Source of the DNA: Sphingomonadales bacterium BRH_c3
GTDB taxonomy: Bacteria > Pseudomonadota > Alphaproteobacteria > Sphingomonadales > Sphingomonadaceae
Reading direction: 5' to 3'
NCBI GenBank assembly: GCA_001515985.1
Contig: LOET01000075.1
Span: 1 to 33,425 of the forward strand
Length of the DNA stretch: 33,425 nt
In this document: positions 17,421-26,343 of the stretch, one piece after another
Layout: each line of letters starts with the position of its first letter
Numbering within the stretch: the first letter of the stretch is position 1
The notes under the pieces: model-generated
Seen by the model: only the letters and a program-made list of their open reading frames with translations
Told to the model about the DNA's origin: nothing
Database searches by the model: none
Position numbers and translations under genes: made by a program

Positions 17421-18071
17421 TCAACGCGTGACGTTATAGGCCAGCTGGTCCTGCGTCAGCTGAAAGCCGATCAGCAGCTCGAAGCTTGCGCGCTGCAATG
17501 CCGCGCGAACCTGCGGATCGGCCAGCGGATCGAGCGCGGCATCTATGTCCCCCGGCTTGCGCTTGCGGGTGATCTGCTCGCGAATTTCCGCCGGAAGGGT
17601 CGCTTCGGCGCGGTCCACGAATGCGCCCGCCTGTGCCGAAGCGCTGGCGCGTTCCTGCCCATCGGCGAAGTTGAGCGTCACGGTGCCCACCCGCTTGGTC
17701 ACCACGGCGCTGCCGCCGCGCACTACAGTGGTGAAATAGGGCAGCTCCACGGTGCGCGCCCCGCGCACATCGGTGCGGCGTGCCACTACATCGAAAGTGG
17801 CGTTGGTATAGACCCGCTCTGCCCCTTCGTCGCAGGTGTAGCGCAGATTGGTGATGGCTGCGCTCACATCCATGTTGTCAGCAGTGCGATCACCGGCACT
17901 GCGGAAAAGTGTGACGTCGCCGGTGTAATCGGGAATCCCGACTGCGGGGCAGGAGGAGAGCACCGAGGTAATCCCCACGCCCTGGTCAATGACCAGTTCA
18001 CCCTTCTTGGAACAGCCAGCCAGTGCGGCGGCAAATGCGAATGTCAAAGCTATGCGGCTGCGACGAATCAT
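17421..18071 (-). CDS. Lipoprotein of unknown function
   Basis: I do not recognise a named family. The ATG at 18071 gives 216 residues with a lipoprotein signal (MIRRSRIALTFAFAAALAGC, lipobox LAGC, lipidated C20). The frame is open upstream to 18158, but that would place 29 polar residues before the signal sequence. The mature part holds two further cysteines (in SSCPAVG and RYTCDEG), a beta-rich middle (TNATFDVVARRTDVRGARTVELPYFTTVVRG) and a charged C-terminal section with EIREQITRKRKPGDIDAALDPLADP. It ends 57 bases before argS on the same strand and is divergent from ispH. A cell-envelope location is likely; the role is open. Confidence 0.85.
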   Translation of the reverse strand: MIRRSRIALTFAFAAALAGCSKKGELVIDQGVGITSVLSSCPAVGIPDYTGDVTLFRSAGDRTADNMDVSAAITNLRYTCDEGAERVYTNATFDVVARRTDVRGARTVELPYFTTVVRGGSAVVTKRVGTVTLNFADGQERASASAQAGAFVDRAEATLPAEIREQITRKRKPGDIDAALDPLADPQVRAALQRASFELLIGFQLTQDQLAYNVTR

Positions 18072-18198
18072 CAGTCTGCGGTCCTCATTACCGGCCACAG
18101 GTGGTGGCCATGTTCCAAGAAGCGAGCCAAGCGGCCCCGAATTCGAATAGGTTGTCACGCCCTAGCGGTGCGCGCAGCAAAGCGCTAGAGGGCGGGAC

Positions 18199-19173
18199 AT
18201 GAACGCTCCCTTTCACTCATCAGAATCGGGGGACAAGCTCCCCGTCCTCAAATTGCTGATTGCGGCGCCGCGCGGTTTTTGCGCGGGAGTCGATCGCGCG
18301 ATCGAAATCGTCGAGAAGGCGCTTGAACGCCACGGTGCGCCGGTTTTTGTGCGGCACGAAATCGTGCACAACAAATATGTTGTCGACGAGCTCAAGGCCA
18401 AAGGGGCCGTGTTCGTCGAGGAACTGGACGAAGTGCCTGATGATGCGCCGGTGGTGTTCAGTGCGCATGGCGTGCCCAAGTCGGTTCCTGCCGAAGCGAA
18501 GCGGCGCAAACTGCGATATGTTGATGCCACCTGCCCACTGGTTAGCAAGGTTCACCGGCAAGCCGAACGCCAGATCGACAAGGGCCGCCATATCATCTTT
18601 ATCGGCCATGCCGGGCATCCAGAAGTGGTCGGCACCATGGGCCAGGTCGCGCCAGGCCAAATGACGCTGGTCGAAACGCTTGAAGATGTGGAGCGGCTGG
18701 ATTTTACCGACAAGGATGAACTCTCGTTTCTGACACAAACCACGCTGTCGGTGGAGGACACCGCCCAGATCGTGCAGGCGCTGGAACGGCGCTATCCGCA
18801 CATCGTCGGGCCCAAGGCGGAAGATATCTGCTATGCGACATCAAACCGGCAAGCGGCAGTAAAGCAGATTGCCCCCCAAAGCGATCTGGTGCTGGTTATC
18901 GGAGCGCCCAATAGCTCGAACTCCTTGCGGTTGGTCGAAGTGGCCGAGCGGCTGGGCACCACCGCATACCTGATCCAGCGAGCCGGCGATATCGATCCGG
19001 CATGGCTGGAAGGAGTTGGGACATTAGGCCTTACTGCCGGCGCTTCCGCGCCCGAGATGCTGGTGCGCGAAGTGGTCGCACGGCTCAGTGAATGGCGGCA
19101 GATTGAAGAGGAAACGGTCACCGCTGCGGTAGAAAAGATCGTGTTCAAGCTGCCGCGCGAGCTGGCCGAATAG
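18199..19173 (+). CDS. ispH: 4-hydroxy-3-methylbut-2-enyl diphosphate reductase
   Basis: The last enzyme of the MEP isoprenoid pathway, an iron-sulfur protein that makes IPP and DMAPP. The 324 residues carry the three cluster cysteines C28 ([13 protein letters not shown]), C112 ([12 protein letters not shown]) and C211 ([11 protein letters not shown]). Also present are substrate-contact histidines in VRHEIVHN and [13 protein letters not shown], the catalytic Glu in HPEV, and the SSNS loop ([11 protein letters not shown]). It starts at ATG 18199, opposite the lipoprotein gene across 127 bases that should hold both promoters. It leads the ispH-thrB-rnhA group, with thrB 14 bases downstream. Confidence 0.97.
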   Translation: MNAPFHSSESGDKLPVLKLLIAAPRGFCAGVDRAIEIVEKALERHGAPVFVRHEIVHNKYVVDELKAKGAVFVEELDEVPDDAPVVFSAHGVPKSVPAEAKRRKLRYVDATCPLVSKVHRQAERQIDKGRHIIFIGHAGHPEVVGTMGQVAPGQMTLVETLEDVERLDFTDKDELSFLTQTTLSVEDTAQIVQALERRYPHIVGPKAEDICYATSNRQAAVKQIAPQSDLVLVIGAPNSSNSLRLVEVAERLGTTAYLIQRAGDIDPAWLEGVGTLGLTAGASAPEMLVREVVARLSEWRQIEEETVTAAVEKIVFKLPRELAE

Positions 19174-19187
19174 CAGAAAGCTGGCCG

Positions 19188-20168
19188 GTGGCTGTCTATA
19201 CCCATCTCGCCGCAGAACAGCTCGCAGAGCTGATCGACGCTTATGACGTGGGGCCGCTGGTCTCGGCAAAGGGCATTGCCGAAGGCGTTTCGAACAGCAA
19301 TTGGGTGGTTGAAACGGGCGGCAGCAAGGCCGCCGGTTCGCGCTTTATCCTGACCATGTATGAACGGCGGATCGAGATCGCCGACCTGCCGTTCTTTCTC
19401 AACCTGCTTGATCATCTGGCGGAGCGTAATTGCCCCGTCCCGCGCACTATCCACGACCGGGAAGGCGCGAGCTTCCGCATGATCGAAGGCAAGGCGGTGG
19501 TGCTGATAGAGTTTCTGCCGGGCGTGTCGGTTGACCATCCCACGCCCGCGCAGGCGCGCTCGGTCGGGCAGGCTCTGGCTCAGGTGCACCTCGCATCGCA
19601 GGATTTCGGGATGAGCCGCCCCAATACGCTCGACATCACCATGTCACAGCAGACGCTTGAAAATTGCGGTGACGGGGCGCTTGCGGCAATCGGCCCGGAG
19701 CTGGCGGCCTGTGTTGCAAAGGCTGATGCGCTTCGGGAAGCCTGGCCATGGGAACTGCCACGCGCGATCTGCCATACCGATCTTTTCCCGGATAACGTGC
19801 TGATGCTGGGCGAGAAGGTCAGTGCCCTGATCGATTTCTATTTCGCCTGCGAAGACGCCATGGCCTACGATCTGGCGGTCACTCACGCCTCTTGGTGTTT
19901 CGGGCACCAGGGGCGAGAGTTCAGCGAAGGAATCGGGCGCGCTCTGGTGGCCGGGTACGAATCGGTTCGTCCGCTGTCCCTGCGAGAGCGCGAAGCAATG
20001 CCGCTGCTGGCACAAGGAGCTTGCCTGCGCTTCATTGCCAGCCGGGCGGAAGACTGGCTAAACACTCCGCAAAACGCATTGGTCACCCGCAAGGACCCGA
20101 TGGATTTCGTCCGCCGACTGGACTTTTACGCCGCAGCCGGCGCCGGCGCTTTTACAGACAAGCCATGA
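19188..20168 (+). CDS. thrB: Homoserine kinase (APH-fold, ThrB type II)
   Basis: Phosphorylates homoserine in threonine synthesis. This 326-residue protein belongs to the aminoglycoside-phosphotransferase-fold branch rather than the GHMP-kinase ThrB. Visible motifs are the N-lobe [16 protein letters not shown], then the catalytic loop [13 protein letters not shown] (H196, D198, N203), and the metal-binding Asp in [12 protein letters not shown] (D216). The start is GTG at 19188, 14 bases after ispH. The TGA stop overlaps the rnhA ATG (ATGA), so the two are translationally coupled. Its product pathway meets that of the ilvA gene of this window, which sits in a separate unit. Confidence 0.93.
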   Translation: MAVYTHLAAEQLAELIDAYDVGPLVSAKGIAEGVSNSNWVVETGGSKAAGSRFILTMYERRIEIADLPFFLNLLDHLAERNCPVPRTIHDREGASFRMIEGKAVVLIEFLPGVSVDHPTPAQARSVGQALAQVHLASQDFGMSRPNTLDITMSQQTLENCGDGALAAIGPELAACVAKADALREAWPWELPRAICHTDLFPDNVLMLGEKVSALIDFYFACEDAMAYDLAVTHASWCFGHQGREFSEGIGRALVAGYESVRPLSLREREAMPLLAQGACLRFIASRAEDWLNTPQNALVTRKDPMDFVRRLDFYAAAGAGAFTDKP

Positions 20169-20605
20169 AGCAGGTCGTGATATTCACCGACGGTGCTTGC
20201 AAGGGCAATCCCGGACCGGGCGGCTGGGGCGCGATCCTGCGCATGGGGCGGCACGAGAAGGAAATGTCGGGCGGCGAGGCCGAGACGACCAACAACCGGA
20301 TGGAAATGACGGCAGTCATCAAGGCACTCGGTGCGCTTAACGAACCGTGCAAGGTGGCACTCTATTCGGACAGCAAATATGTGGTCGAAGGGATCACGAA
20401 ATGGGTCGGCGGCTGGCAAAAGCGCGGTTGGAAAACCGCTGCAAAAAAGCCCGTGCTGAACGAAGATTTGTGGCGCGAACTGATCGAAGCGGCTGCCCGC
20501 CACGATGTTACCTGGCACTGGATCAAGGCGCACAACGGGCACCCAGAGAACGAGCGGGCCGACCGGCTGGCGAGCGATGAAGCCGACGCTCGAAACGGAA
20601 AGTAG
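20165..20605 (+). CDS. rnhA: Ribonuclease HI
   Basis: Cleaves the RNA strand of RNA-DNA hybrids (R-loops, replication primers). The 146-residue length is standard. All catalytic residues are visible: D9 ([18 protein letters not shown]), E47 ([12 protein letters not shown]), D69 (LYSDSKYVV) and D133 (ENERADRLA), plus the flexible-loop His123 in [12 protein letters not shown]. The basic handle region ([14 protein letters not shown]) is present. The ATG at 20165 overlaps the thrB stop. An earlier in-frame start would only extend the protein into thrB. Confidence 0.97.
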   Translation: MKQVVIFTDGACKGNPGPGGWGAILRMGRHEKEMSGGEAETTNNRMEMTAVIKALGALNEPCKVALYSDSKYVVEGITKWVGGWQKRGWKTAAKKPVLNEDLWRELIEAAARHDVTWHWIKAHNGHPENERADRLASDEADARNGK

Positions 20606-20661
20606 GACTGACCGCCCCAGGCCATTTGGCCCGAGCGATCACCTCCGGTATTCTTCGATAA

Positions 20662-20676
20662 GCCGGCTCAGCCGGC
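20662..20676. terminator. Hairpin at the rnhA/yegP convergent junction (candidate)
   Basis: GCCGGCT-C-AGCCGGC is a perfect inverted repeat that overlaps the stop codon of the minus-strand YegP-like gene, in the 62-base gap between two convergent genes. It could form a short GC stem, but no T tract follows on either side, so intrinsic termination is doubtful. Confidence 0.35.
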
Positions 20677-20850
20677 GGTAGTGTCGACCACTTCAGCTTT
20701 CGGCCCGTTCTTCAGGACCGATTCGATCGCGTTCTTGGCGCTGGCCTTCGAACTGTAGCCTTCAGTCCACCAGATCGTTTCCGAATTGTAGACGAAATAG
20801 GACACGAACTCGCCCTTCTTGTTCTTACGAATTTCGAAACGGTGGGCCAT
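20668..20850 (-). CDS. YegP family (DUF1508) small protein
   Basis: A 60-residue protein with one complete YegP/DUF1508 domain: MAHRFEIRKNKKGEFVSYFV, then WTEGYSSKASAKNAIESVLKNG. The family is small and soluble; its molecular role is not established. The ATG at 20850 is preferred over an in-frame upstream start at 20889: GAGGGAG lies a short distance before it, and the family begins at this point. E. coli YegP has two such repeats; this copy has one. It follows the FAD oxidase gene on the same strand after 68 bases that contain dense inverted repeats. Confidence 0.88.
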   Translation of the reverse strand: MAHRFEIRKNKKGEFVSYFVYNSETIWWTEGYSSKASAKNAIESVLKNGPKAEVVDTTAG

Positions 20851-20870
20851 GAGCATTCTCCCTCGGCTGG

Positions 20871-20910
20871 CTTTGCAACTGCAAAGCAACCTAACGTTGC
20901 ATTTGCAAAA
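20871..20910. repeat. Cluster of TGCAA-type inverted repeats upstream of yegP
   Basis: CTTTGCA-AC-TGCAAAG (20871-20886) is a perfect 7-2-7 inverted repeat. Next to it, GCAAC-CTAAC-GTTGC (20886-20900) is a second, followed by a TTTGCAAA-like element to about 20908. The core TGCAA/TTGCA recurs at least four times within 40 bases, about 20-60 bases upstream of the YegP-like start. Confidence 0.6.
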
Positions 20911-20918
20911 AGCTAGGG

Positions 20919-22016
20919 TCAGGCAAAGCGGGCCGGCGCATAGGCTGAAGGATCGAGCCGCGCGGTAATATCGTCCGGCGGGCGTTCGAGCAGCAATTGC
21001 GCGCCAAGGCGGGCGGCGGCAGGCGCAGTCTGGATGCCATATCCACCCTGCCCGGAAAACCAGAAGAACGCCGGATTGGCGGGATCGCGGCCGTAAACGG
21101 GCCTGCGGTCAGGCGCGAAACTGCGCAGCCCCGCCCATTTGCGTTCCAGCCCCAATACGCGCCACTCGGTCGCCTGCTCCAACCGGTCAATCGCTGTCGC
21201 AACATCGATTTCCTCCGGAGCAGCATCGATTGCCGGTGAAGGCGTTTCGTCATGCGGGCTCAGCCACACACGCCCGCTCTCAGGCTTGAAATAGAACCCT
21301 CCCGAAATATCGAGGCAGAGCGGTGTATCGTCGCGCAGAGGTGGATCGACCCGCAATTGCACGACCGTACGGCGATAGGGCGTGATGCCCAGCGGCTGCA
21401 CCCCGGCCAGGCCGGCAATCTGGTCTGCCCAGGCCCCAGCGGCATTGACCAGCGTACCGGCCGAAAACTGCCTTCCGTCCTCAAGCGCGATGCGCCAGCT
21501 ATTGTCCGCAAACGAAAGTGAGGTCACGCGCGCTCGGCACTGCAGCACGGCGGCGCTCGCTTTCGCCTGTTTGAGATAATGCGCATGCAAGCCCGCAACA
21601 TCGATGTCGGCGCAGCGCTTCTGCCAGATCGCGCGGTCCCACTGCGGGCGCAGGCCCGGAACGAGGCGGTTCAGCTCGCTCTGGCCGATCCGCTCGAACT
21701 GTGCGCCGGTGCTGGCGAAGCGGGCGAAAAAATCGTCAATTTTCGCATCGTCTGCCTCGCGCGCGAGATAGAGCGCGCCGCGATTGGAGAGAAAACCGTG
21801 CCGGTCGAGATATTCCCCGGACGCGATCGTAAGCGGCACGATTTCCGGCCCGCCATAACATTCTTCCCAGAACGCCGCCGAGCGCCCGGTCGAATGGTAG
21901 CCCGGCATATCCTCGGCCTCGAGCATGAGCACACTGGCGGATGCGCCAATCTCGGCCGCCAGGCTGGCGCCCGCCATTCCCGCACCTACGATGGCAATAT
22001 CGAACCGAACCGTCAC
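20919..22016 (-). CDS. FAD-dependent oxidoreductase (DAO family)
   Basis: A flavin enzyme of the D-amino-acid oxidase/glycine oxidase fold that oxidises an amine or hydroxyacid. The 365 residues begin with the dinucleotide motif DIAIVGAGMAGASLAAEIG (GxGxxG at 11-16), then LMLEAEDMPGYHSTGRSAAFWEECYG (the loop after the second strand), LVNAAGAWADQIAGLAGV, and the C-terminal FAD-contact segment WFSGQGGYGIQTAPAAARLGAQLLL. The start is GTG at 22016, overlapping the hydrolase stop in a GTGA junction. The substrate cannot be told from the sequence; D-amino acid dehydrogenase, glycine oxidase and L-2-hydroxyglutarate oxidase are all possible. Confidence 0.88.
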   Translation of the reverse strand: MTVRFDIAIVGAGMAGASLAAEIGASASVLMLEAEDMPGYHSTGRSAAFWEECYGGPEIVPLTIASGEYLDRHGFLSNRGALYLAREADDAKIDDFFARFASTGAQFERIGQSELNRLVPGLRPQWDRAIWQKRCADIDVAGLHAHYLKQAKASAAVLQCRARVTSLSFADNSWRIALEDGRQFSAGTLVNAAGAWADQIAGLAGVQPLGITPYRRTVVQLRVDPPLRDDTPLCLDISGGFYFKPESGRVWLSPHDETPSPAIDAAPEEIDVATAIDRLEQATEWRVLGLERKWAGLRSFAPDRRPVYGRDPANPAFFWFSGQGGYGIQTAPAAARLGAQLLLERPPDDITARLDPSAYAPARFA

Positions 22017-22978
22017 TTGCGAGGCGTCACCCTGGCCAGGAAATCGTCGATTGCTGCCATCGCGCGGTCGCGCACGGAATCAACCTCGCGCAGGATTTCA
22101 TGGTGCGACTCATTGCCAAAACGCACCAGTTCGGCGTGGGGCAGGCGCAGGGCTGCGCGCTCGATCGCAGCCATTGAAACCAGCTTGTCATTCGACGTGC
22201 CGATCAGCAGAACCGGGATATCGACCTGCTCCAGCCTGCCAGGCGCGAAAATCGCGCGTATCGAGGCATAGGCCCGCTCTACCCAGCCCCAGCTGCCCGG
22301 CCCCATCACCAGTTCCGGGCGATGTTCACGCCACCACAGTTCGTCGGCATAGCGGTCATCGTCATGGCTCAGCAGCGCCTGGCGCGAGGCCGGGACTTCG
22401 CCGGGCTTTTCGCTCCATTTCCAGGCCGGTCGGGCAGGGTCGCCCAGCTTCGCCATCAGCTTGGCAGCAGCGTGGCCGATCGCCGCCGGTATGGCGCCGG
22501 TGAATCCCAGCATCGGAGCAGAGAGCACCAGCGCATCGGGATCAACCTTGCCGTCAATCACCCCGCGCAAGACAAGATGGCCGCCCATCGAATGCCCGGC
22601 CAATATATGCGGCGCGGGGGTGCTGGCCTTCCATTGGCTCCAGAAATTTCCCAGATCGGCAACCCAGGTTGAAAAATCATCGATATGGCCGGTCACGGTA
22701 TCATTGCCCAATCGGCCCGATCCCGCTTGCCCGCGCCAGTCTGCGGCGGTTACCCGCCATCCGGCGCGATGCCACTGTTCAAGCGTCTCGAGATATTTCT
22801 CGTAATTGTCGCCGCGCCCAGGAAAAAACAGGATCGAACCGCGCGGGCTGGTGCCGGAATTTGCTCCCGACCAGTCAATCCGGCGCAGTTCGTGGCCGTC
22901 GGATGCGGTCCACCGGCTCTCATGGGCAGAGGCGGGAATTGCCCGCCGATCGATGGCTGGGAAAGCAGCTTGGCTCAC
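22013..22978 (-). CDS. Alpha/beta hydrolase, lysophospholipase L2-like
   Basis: A serine hydrolase resembling PldB or monoglyceride lipase, acting on lysophospholipids or monoacylglycerols. The 321 residues show the oxyanion region SILFFPGRGDNYEKYLETLEQW, the nucleophile elbow ILAGHSMGGHLVL (S130), then DALVLSAPMLG, the Asp-bearing PVLLIGTSNDKLVS, and the His in FGNESHHEILRE. No signal peptide is visible. The start is GTG at 22978, 89 bases from the divergent cpaA gene. It overlaps the downstream oxidase by four bases, so the two are a two-gene unit with no obvious shared pathway. Confidence 0.87.
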   Translation of the reverse strand: MSQAAFPAIDRRAIPASAHESRWTASDGHELRRIDWSGANSGTSPRGSILFFPGRGDNYEKYLETLEQWHRAGWRVTAADWRGQAGSGRLGNDTVTGHIDDFSTWVADLGNFWSQWKASTPAPHILAGHSMGGHLVLRGVIDGKVDPDALVLSAPMLGFTGAIPAAIGHAAAKLMAKLGDPARPAWKWSEKPGEVPASRQALLSHDDDRYADELWWREHRPELVMGPGSWGWVERAYASIRAIFAPGRLEQVDIPVLLIGTSNDKLVSMAAIERAALRLPHAELVRFGNESHHEILREVDSVRDRAMAAIDDFLARVTPRK

Positions 22979-23067
22979 GTGGCTAATTTCAACCCTCCGG
23001 GCGTGGTTACTTTTTGGTAAGTGCTATCCTCTAGCAAGAGTCTCCACGGGGAACCAATGGGGGCCAC

Positions 23068-23559
23068 ATGCTGGGCGAATATTTCCACTACGGACTGCTG
23101 GTCGGCTTGGCAATCGCGCTGCTGATTGCCGCATTCACTGACCTGCGCCGCCGCCAGATCGACAATTGGTTGAACGCTGGCGTTGCGCTGGCTGCGCCAC
23201 TGTTCTGGTGGTCGAGCGGGCTTTCGCTGTGGCCGGATGTGGCGATCCAGCTGGGTGTGGCCATGGCGGCCTTTGCCGTTCTGGCCGGCCTCTTCGCGCT
23301 CAAGATGATGGGCGGCGGCGATGTGAAGCTGCTGACCGCACTGGCGCTGTGGATCGAACCGAGCTGGTTCCTGAAACTGCTCATCGTGATGGCGCTGGCC
23401 GGTGGCCTTCTGACCATCGTCGTGGGCTGCTGGCATATCATGCGGCGCCAGCGAGATCGCATCAAGGTGCCTTACGGGGTCGCCATCGCAATTGGCGGCT
23501 TGTGGGTGCTGGGAACACAATATCTGCCGGGGGCGAGCCAGGCCGCCGGATTGCGATGA
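23068..23559 (+). CDS. cpaA: Prepilin peptidase CpaA/TadV
   Basis: An aspartic membrane protease that trims Flp prepilins before assembly. The 163-residue polytopic protein has the two catalytic aspartates in their usual motifs: D25 in AFTDLRRRQIDNWLN and D85 in MMGGGDVKLLTAL. It lacks the N-terminal methylase domain, as in the short TadV type. It opens the pilus gene cluster, with its ATG at 23068. The 89-base gap to the divergent hydrolase gene should hold the cluster promoter, though I could not identify convincing -35/-10 boxes. No pilin gene precedes it. Confidence 0.93.
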   Translation: MLGEYFHYGLLVGLAIALLIAAFTDLRRRQIDNWLNAGVALAAPLFWWSSGLSLWPDVAIQLGVAMAAFAVLAGLFALKMMGGGDVKLLTALALWIEPSWFLKLLIVMALAGGLLTIVVGCWHIMRRQRDRIKVPYGVAIAIGGLWVLGTQYLPGASQAAGLR

Positions 23560-23644
23560 ACCTGATTTTAACCAGTTCACGCATAAACGAATGAACCATT
23601 CCCGCCCGCATGAGATCGGGCCGAACTAGGGGGCTAGAATAGCC

Positions 23645-24706
23645 ATGGATAGGAAGAAGCTGGTTTTGCTGCTCGTAGCGCTGGTCATCGCGATCGGCAC
23701 GGCACTGGCAGCGCGGAGCATGTTTACCGGGAATTCGGCACCCGAAGCGGTGGCCGCACCGGTCCCAGTAGGACCCAAGGTACTGGTCGCGCAGCGCGCA
23801 CTGCCAACCGGCACCATCATTACCGCGGATGCAATGAGCTTCCAGCAATGGCCGGAAGAGCTGGTGCAGGATGCCTATTTCATCGATGGCGAGTCCGACA
23901 TAAACCAGTTGCTCGGCACCGTTGTGCGCTATCCGATCACTGCCGGTGAACCGGTGACCCAGGGCTCGCTTGTCGCCCCCGGAGACCGCGGTTTCCTGGC
24001 TGCGGCGCTTGGCCCGGGCATGCGGGCCGTGACGGTTCCCGTGTCCGCAAAGACCGGTGTTGCCGGTTTTGTCTTTCCAGGCGACCGTGTTGACCTGGTA
24101 CTGACCCAGACGGTCAGGGGTGAAGAGGGCCAGGACCTCAAGGCTGCCGAAACAGTCCTGCGCAACCTGCGTGTCCTGGCGACTGACCAGTCGACCGAGC
24201 AGACCAGCGATGAGAATGGCAAGACTGTGGTTCGTGCATTCCGCACCGTTACGCTGGAAGTGACCCCTAGGATCGCCGAAAAGGTTGCCGTGGCGCAGAC
24301 CATCGGTACGCTCAGCCTGGCACTGCGTTCGATCGCGGACAACCAGGCCGAACTCGAACGGGCAATTGCTTCGGGCGACGTGGTAATCCCTGAAGATGCG
24401 ACGCCGGAAGAGGAAGAAAAACTGATCCGGACCGCCATCGGACGCCCCGCTGACAAAGGCGGAACATTCAGCACAGGCGGTGACGTCTCGCGCTTCCAGC
24501 GCCGTTCCATGCCCGCGATGAGCTCGTCCGGTGGCGGTTCGACCGCTGTAGCCAGCACCGGCCCAATGGTCCGTGTAACCCGCGGCAAGCAGACCACGGA
24601 CGTGCCGGTTGCCGGTGGTGCGCGCGCGCTCGTCAGCCGTCAATCCGCCGCCATGGCCGAAGGTGGCCGCACCGTGCCGGTCGCCGGTTCGCTGCTGGTC
24701 AATTGA
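23645..24706 (+). CDS. cpaB: Flp pilus assembly protein CpaB/RcpC
   Basis: A periplasmic pilus assembly factor thought to support the secretin and possibly bind peptidoglycan. The 353-residue product has an N-terminal membrane anchor (DRKKLVLLLVALVIAIGTAL), a SAF domain (about 48-115: VLVAQRALPTGTIITADAM, VVRYPITAGEPVTQGSLV) and the RcpC domain (GPGMRAVTVPVSAKTGVAGFVFPGDRVDLVLTQ). The C-terminal third is low complexity, rich in Ser, Gly and Val. The 85-base gap from cpaA is the longest but two within the pilus cluster and contains no gene. Confidence 0.93.
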   Translation: MDRKKLVLLLVALVIAIGTALAARSMFTGNSAPEAVAAPVPVGPKVLVAQRALPTGTIITADAMSFQQWPEELVQDAYFIDGESDINQLLGTVVRYPITAGEPVTQGSLVAPGDRGFLAAALGPGMRAVTVPVSAKTGVAGFVFPGDRVDLVLTQTVRGEEGQDLKAAETVLRNLRVLATDQSTEQTSDENGKTVVRAFRTVTLEVTPRIAEKVAVAQTIGTLSLALRSIADNQAELERAIASGDVVIPEDATPEEEEKLIRTAIGRPADKGGTFSTGGDVSRFQRRSMPAMSSSGGGSTAVASTGPMVRVTRGKQTTDVPVAGGARALVSRQSAAMAEGGRTVPVAGSLLVN

Positions 24707-24783
24707 GGAGACCGGACATGACCAGCCACACATACGCCAACTCCGCCAACACGGAGCATCGAATTCAAACGAGGGGCACAACC

Positions 24784-26325
24784 ATGAAACGCCGCCTGAC
24801 TGCCAAATTGCTGCTTGCGAGCCTGGCCATTGCGCCGCTCGCTGCGGTGCCGGCCACCACTGCTACAGCGCAGTCGGTATCCAGCCCGGCCGCCGATATC
24901 GTAATTTCGATCGGTCGTGGTGAACTGGTCACCATCCCCGGCGCCATGTCCGATGTCTTCATCGCCAATGATGCGGTGGCCGATGTCCAGGTCAAATCGC
25001 AGCGCCAGCTATATGTTTTCGGCAAGGCCGGTGGCGAAACCACCATCTATGCCAGTAACAGCCGCGGCGATGTGATCTGGTCAGCCAATATTCGCGTCGG
25101 CTCCAACATCGACAGCATCGACCAGATGCTGGCGCTGGCGATGCCCGAAGCCAAGATCGGCGTTGCCACCATGGGCACCAACACAGTGCTGCTGACCGGT
25201 ACCGTCAAGGCGCCGGAAGACGCTGCAGAGGCCGAACGCCTGGTGCAGGCCTTCGTCGGCGACGAAACCAATGTGATCAGCCGCTTCAAGATGGCAACGC
25301 CGCTGCAGGTCAACCTGCAGGTGCGCTTTGCCGAAGTGAGCCGTTCGCTGGTGCGCACGCTGGGCGGCAATCTGAGCACGTTCGACGGCACCGATGGCTT
25401 CCAGTTCGGTGTTGCCACCGGCCGCGAAGGCGTCCTGCCGCAATGGACCCCTGGTGCAGGTGTATTCACCGGCGGAACCGAAGCCTCCGAAGGCTCGTCG
25501 CTGGTGACGCAGAATTCTGGCGGAACCACCGTGGCCGGCCTTGGCAAGTTCCTTGGCCTTGATCTGGCCGGTGCGCTTGACCTGGCCGAACGCGATGGAC
25601 TGGTGACCACGATTTCGCAGCCCAATTTGACTGCGCTTTCGGGCGAAACGGCTGATTTCCTTGCCGGCGGCGAATTCCCGATCCCGACCAGCCAGGGACT
25701 GGGCGCGACTTCGATCGAATATCGTAAATTTGGGGTAAGCCTGTCCTATACTCCGACTGTACTGGCGAACGGACGGATTTCGATCCGCGTGCGCCCCGAA
25801 GTGTCTGAACTTTCAAGCCAGGGCGCGGTGACCATCAACGGCTTCCAGATCCCCGCCCTGACCATTCGGCGCGCGGAAACGACTGTTGAACTCGGCTCTG
25901 GCCAAAGCTTCATGATTGCCGGGCTGATGAACAACAATGCCCAGAACACGATCGACAAGGCACCTGGGGTTGGCGATCTGCCGATCATCGGCAATCTGTT
26001 CCGCTCGCGCTCGTTCCGCCGTGGCGAAACCGAGTTGGTCATTATCGTAACGCCCTATCTCGTGAAGCCGGTCAACGACAGTGACATCAGGCTGCCGACC
26101 GACGGATTCCGTGCTTCGAGTGAGCTGCAACAGCTGCTTGGGTATCGCGAAAACGACGGTGTCAGCGGTGCGCAGCGCCCTGGCCCCTCGGCAGTCAACA
26201 AACAGGCTCCGGCGCCCACCATAGGCGAAGTAAACCCGGATGCGGATGCACCGCGCCGGACAAGCAATGACGAAGCGAACAAGGATCGCCGCGCTGACGC
26301 TGCGACCCCTGGTTTCAGCCTCTAA
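24784..26325 (+). CDS. cpaC: Flp pilus outer-membrane secretin CpaC/RcpA
   Basis: Forms the outer-membrane channel for the Flp pilus. The ATG at 24784 gives 513 residues with a signal peptide (MKRRLTAKLLLASLAIAPLA, cut near ATTATAQ). Before the secretin domain come a pilus N-terminal domain (VISIGRGELVTIPGAMSDVFIANDAVADVQV) and a BON-like segment. The secretin signature is in the C-terminal half: VTTISQPNLTALSGETADFLAGGEFPIP and GQSFMIAGLMNNNAQNTIDKAPGVGDLPIIGNLFRS, then ELVIIVTPYLVKPV. An earlier ATG at 24718, also with a purine-rich site upstream, would add 22 residues ahead of the signal peptide and is less likely. Confidence 0.95.
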   Translation: MKRRLTAKLLLASLAIAPLAAVPATTATAQSVSSPAADIVISIGRGELVTIPGAMSDVFIANDAVADVQVKSQRQLYVFGKAGGETTIYASNSRGDVIWSANIRVGSNIDSIDQMLALAMPEAKIGVATMGTNTVLLTGTVKAPEDAAEAERLVQAFVGDETNVISRFKMATPLQVNLQVRFAEVSRSLVRTLGGNLSTFDGTDGFQFGVATGREGVLPQWTPGAGVFTGGTEASEGSSLVTQNSGGTTVAGLGKFLGLDLAGALDLAERDGLVTTISQPNLTALSGETADFLAGGEFPIPTSQGLGATSIEYRKFGVSLSYTPTVLANGRISIRVRPEVSELSSQGAVTINGFQIPALTIRRAETTVELGSGQSFMIAGLMNNNAQNTIDKAPGVGDLPIIGNLFRSRSFRRGETELVIIVTPYLVKPVNDSDIRLPTDGFRASSELQQLLGYRENDGVSGAQRPGPSAVNKQAPAPTIGEVNPDADAPRRTSNDEANKDRRADAATPGFSL

Positions 26326-26343
26326 TCGGGAAAGGTAAGAACA

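Noticed and set aside
23462..24781. A 439-codon open frame on the minus strand
   Set aside because: Antisense to cpaB; no domain, and it would interrupt a co-directional pilus cluster.
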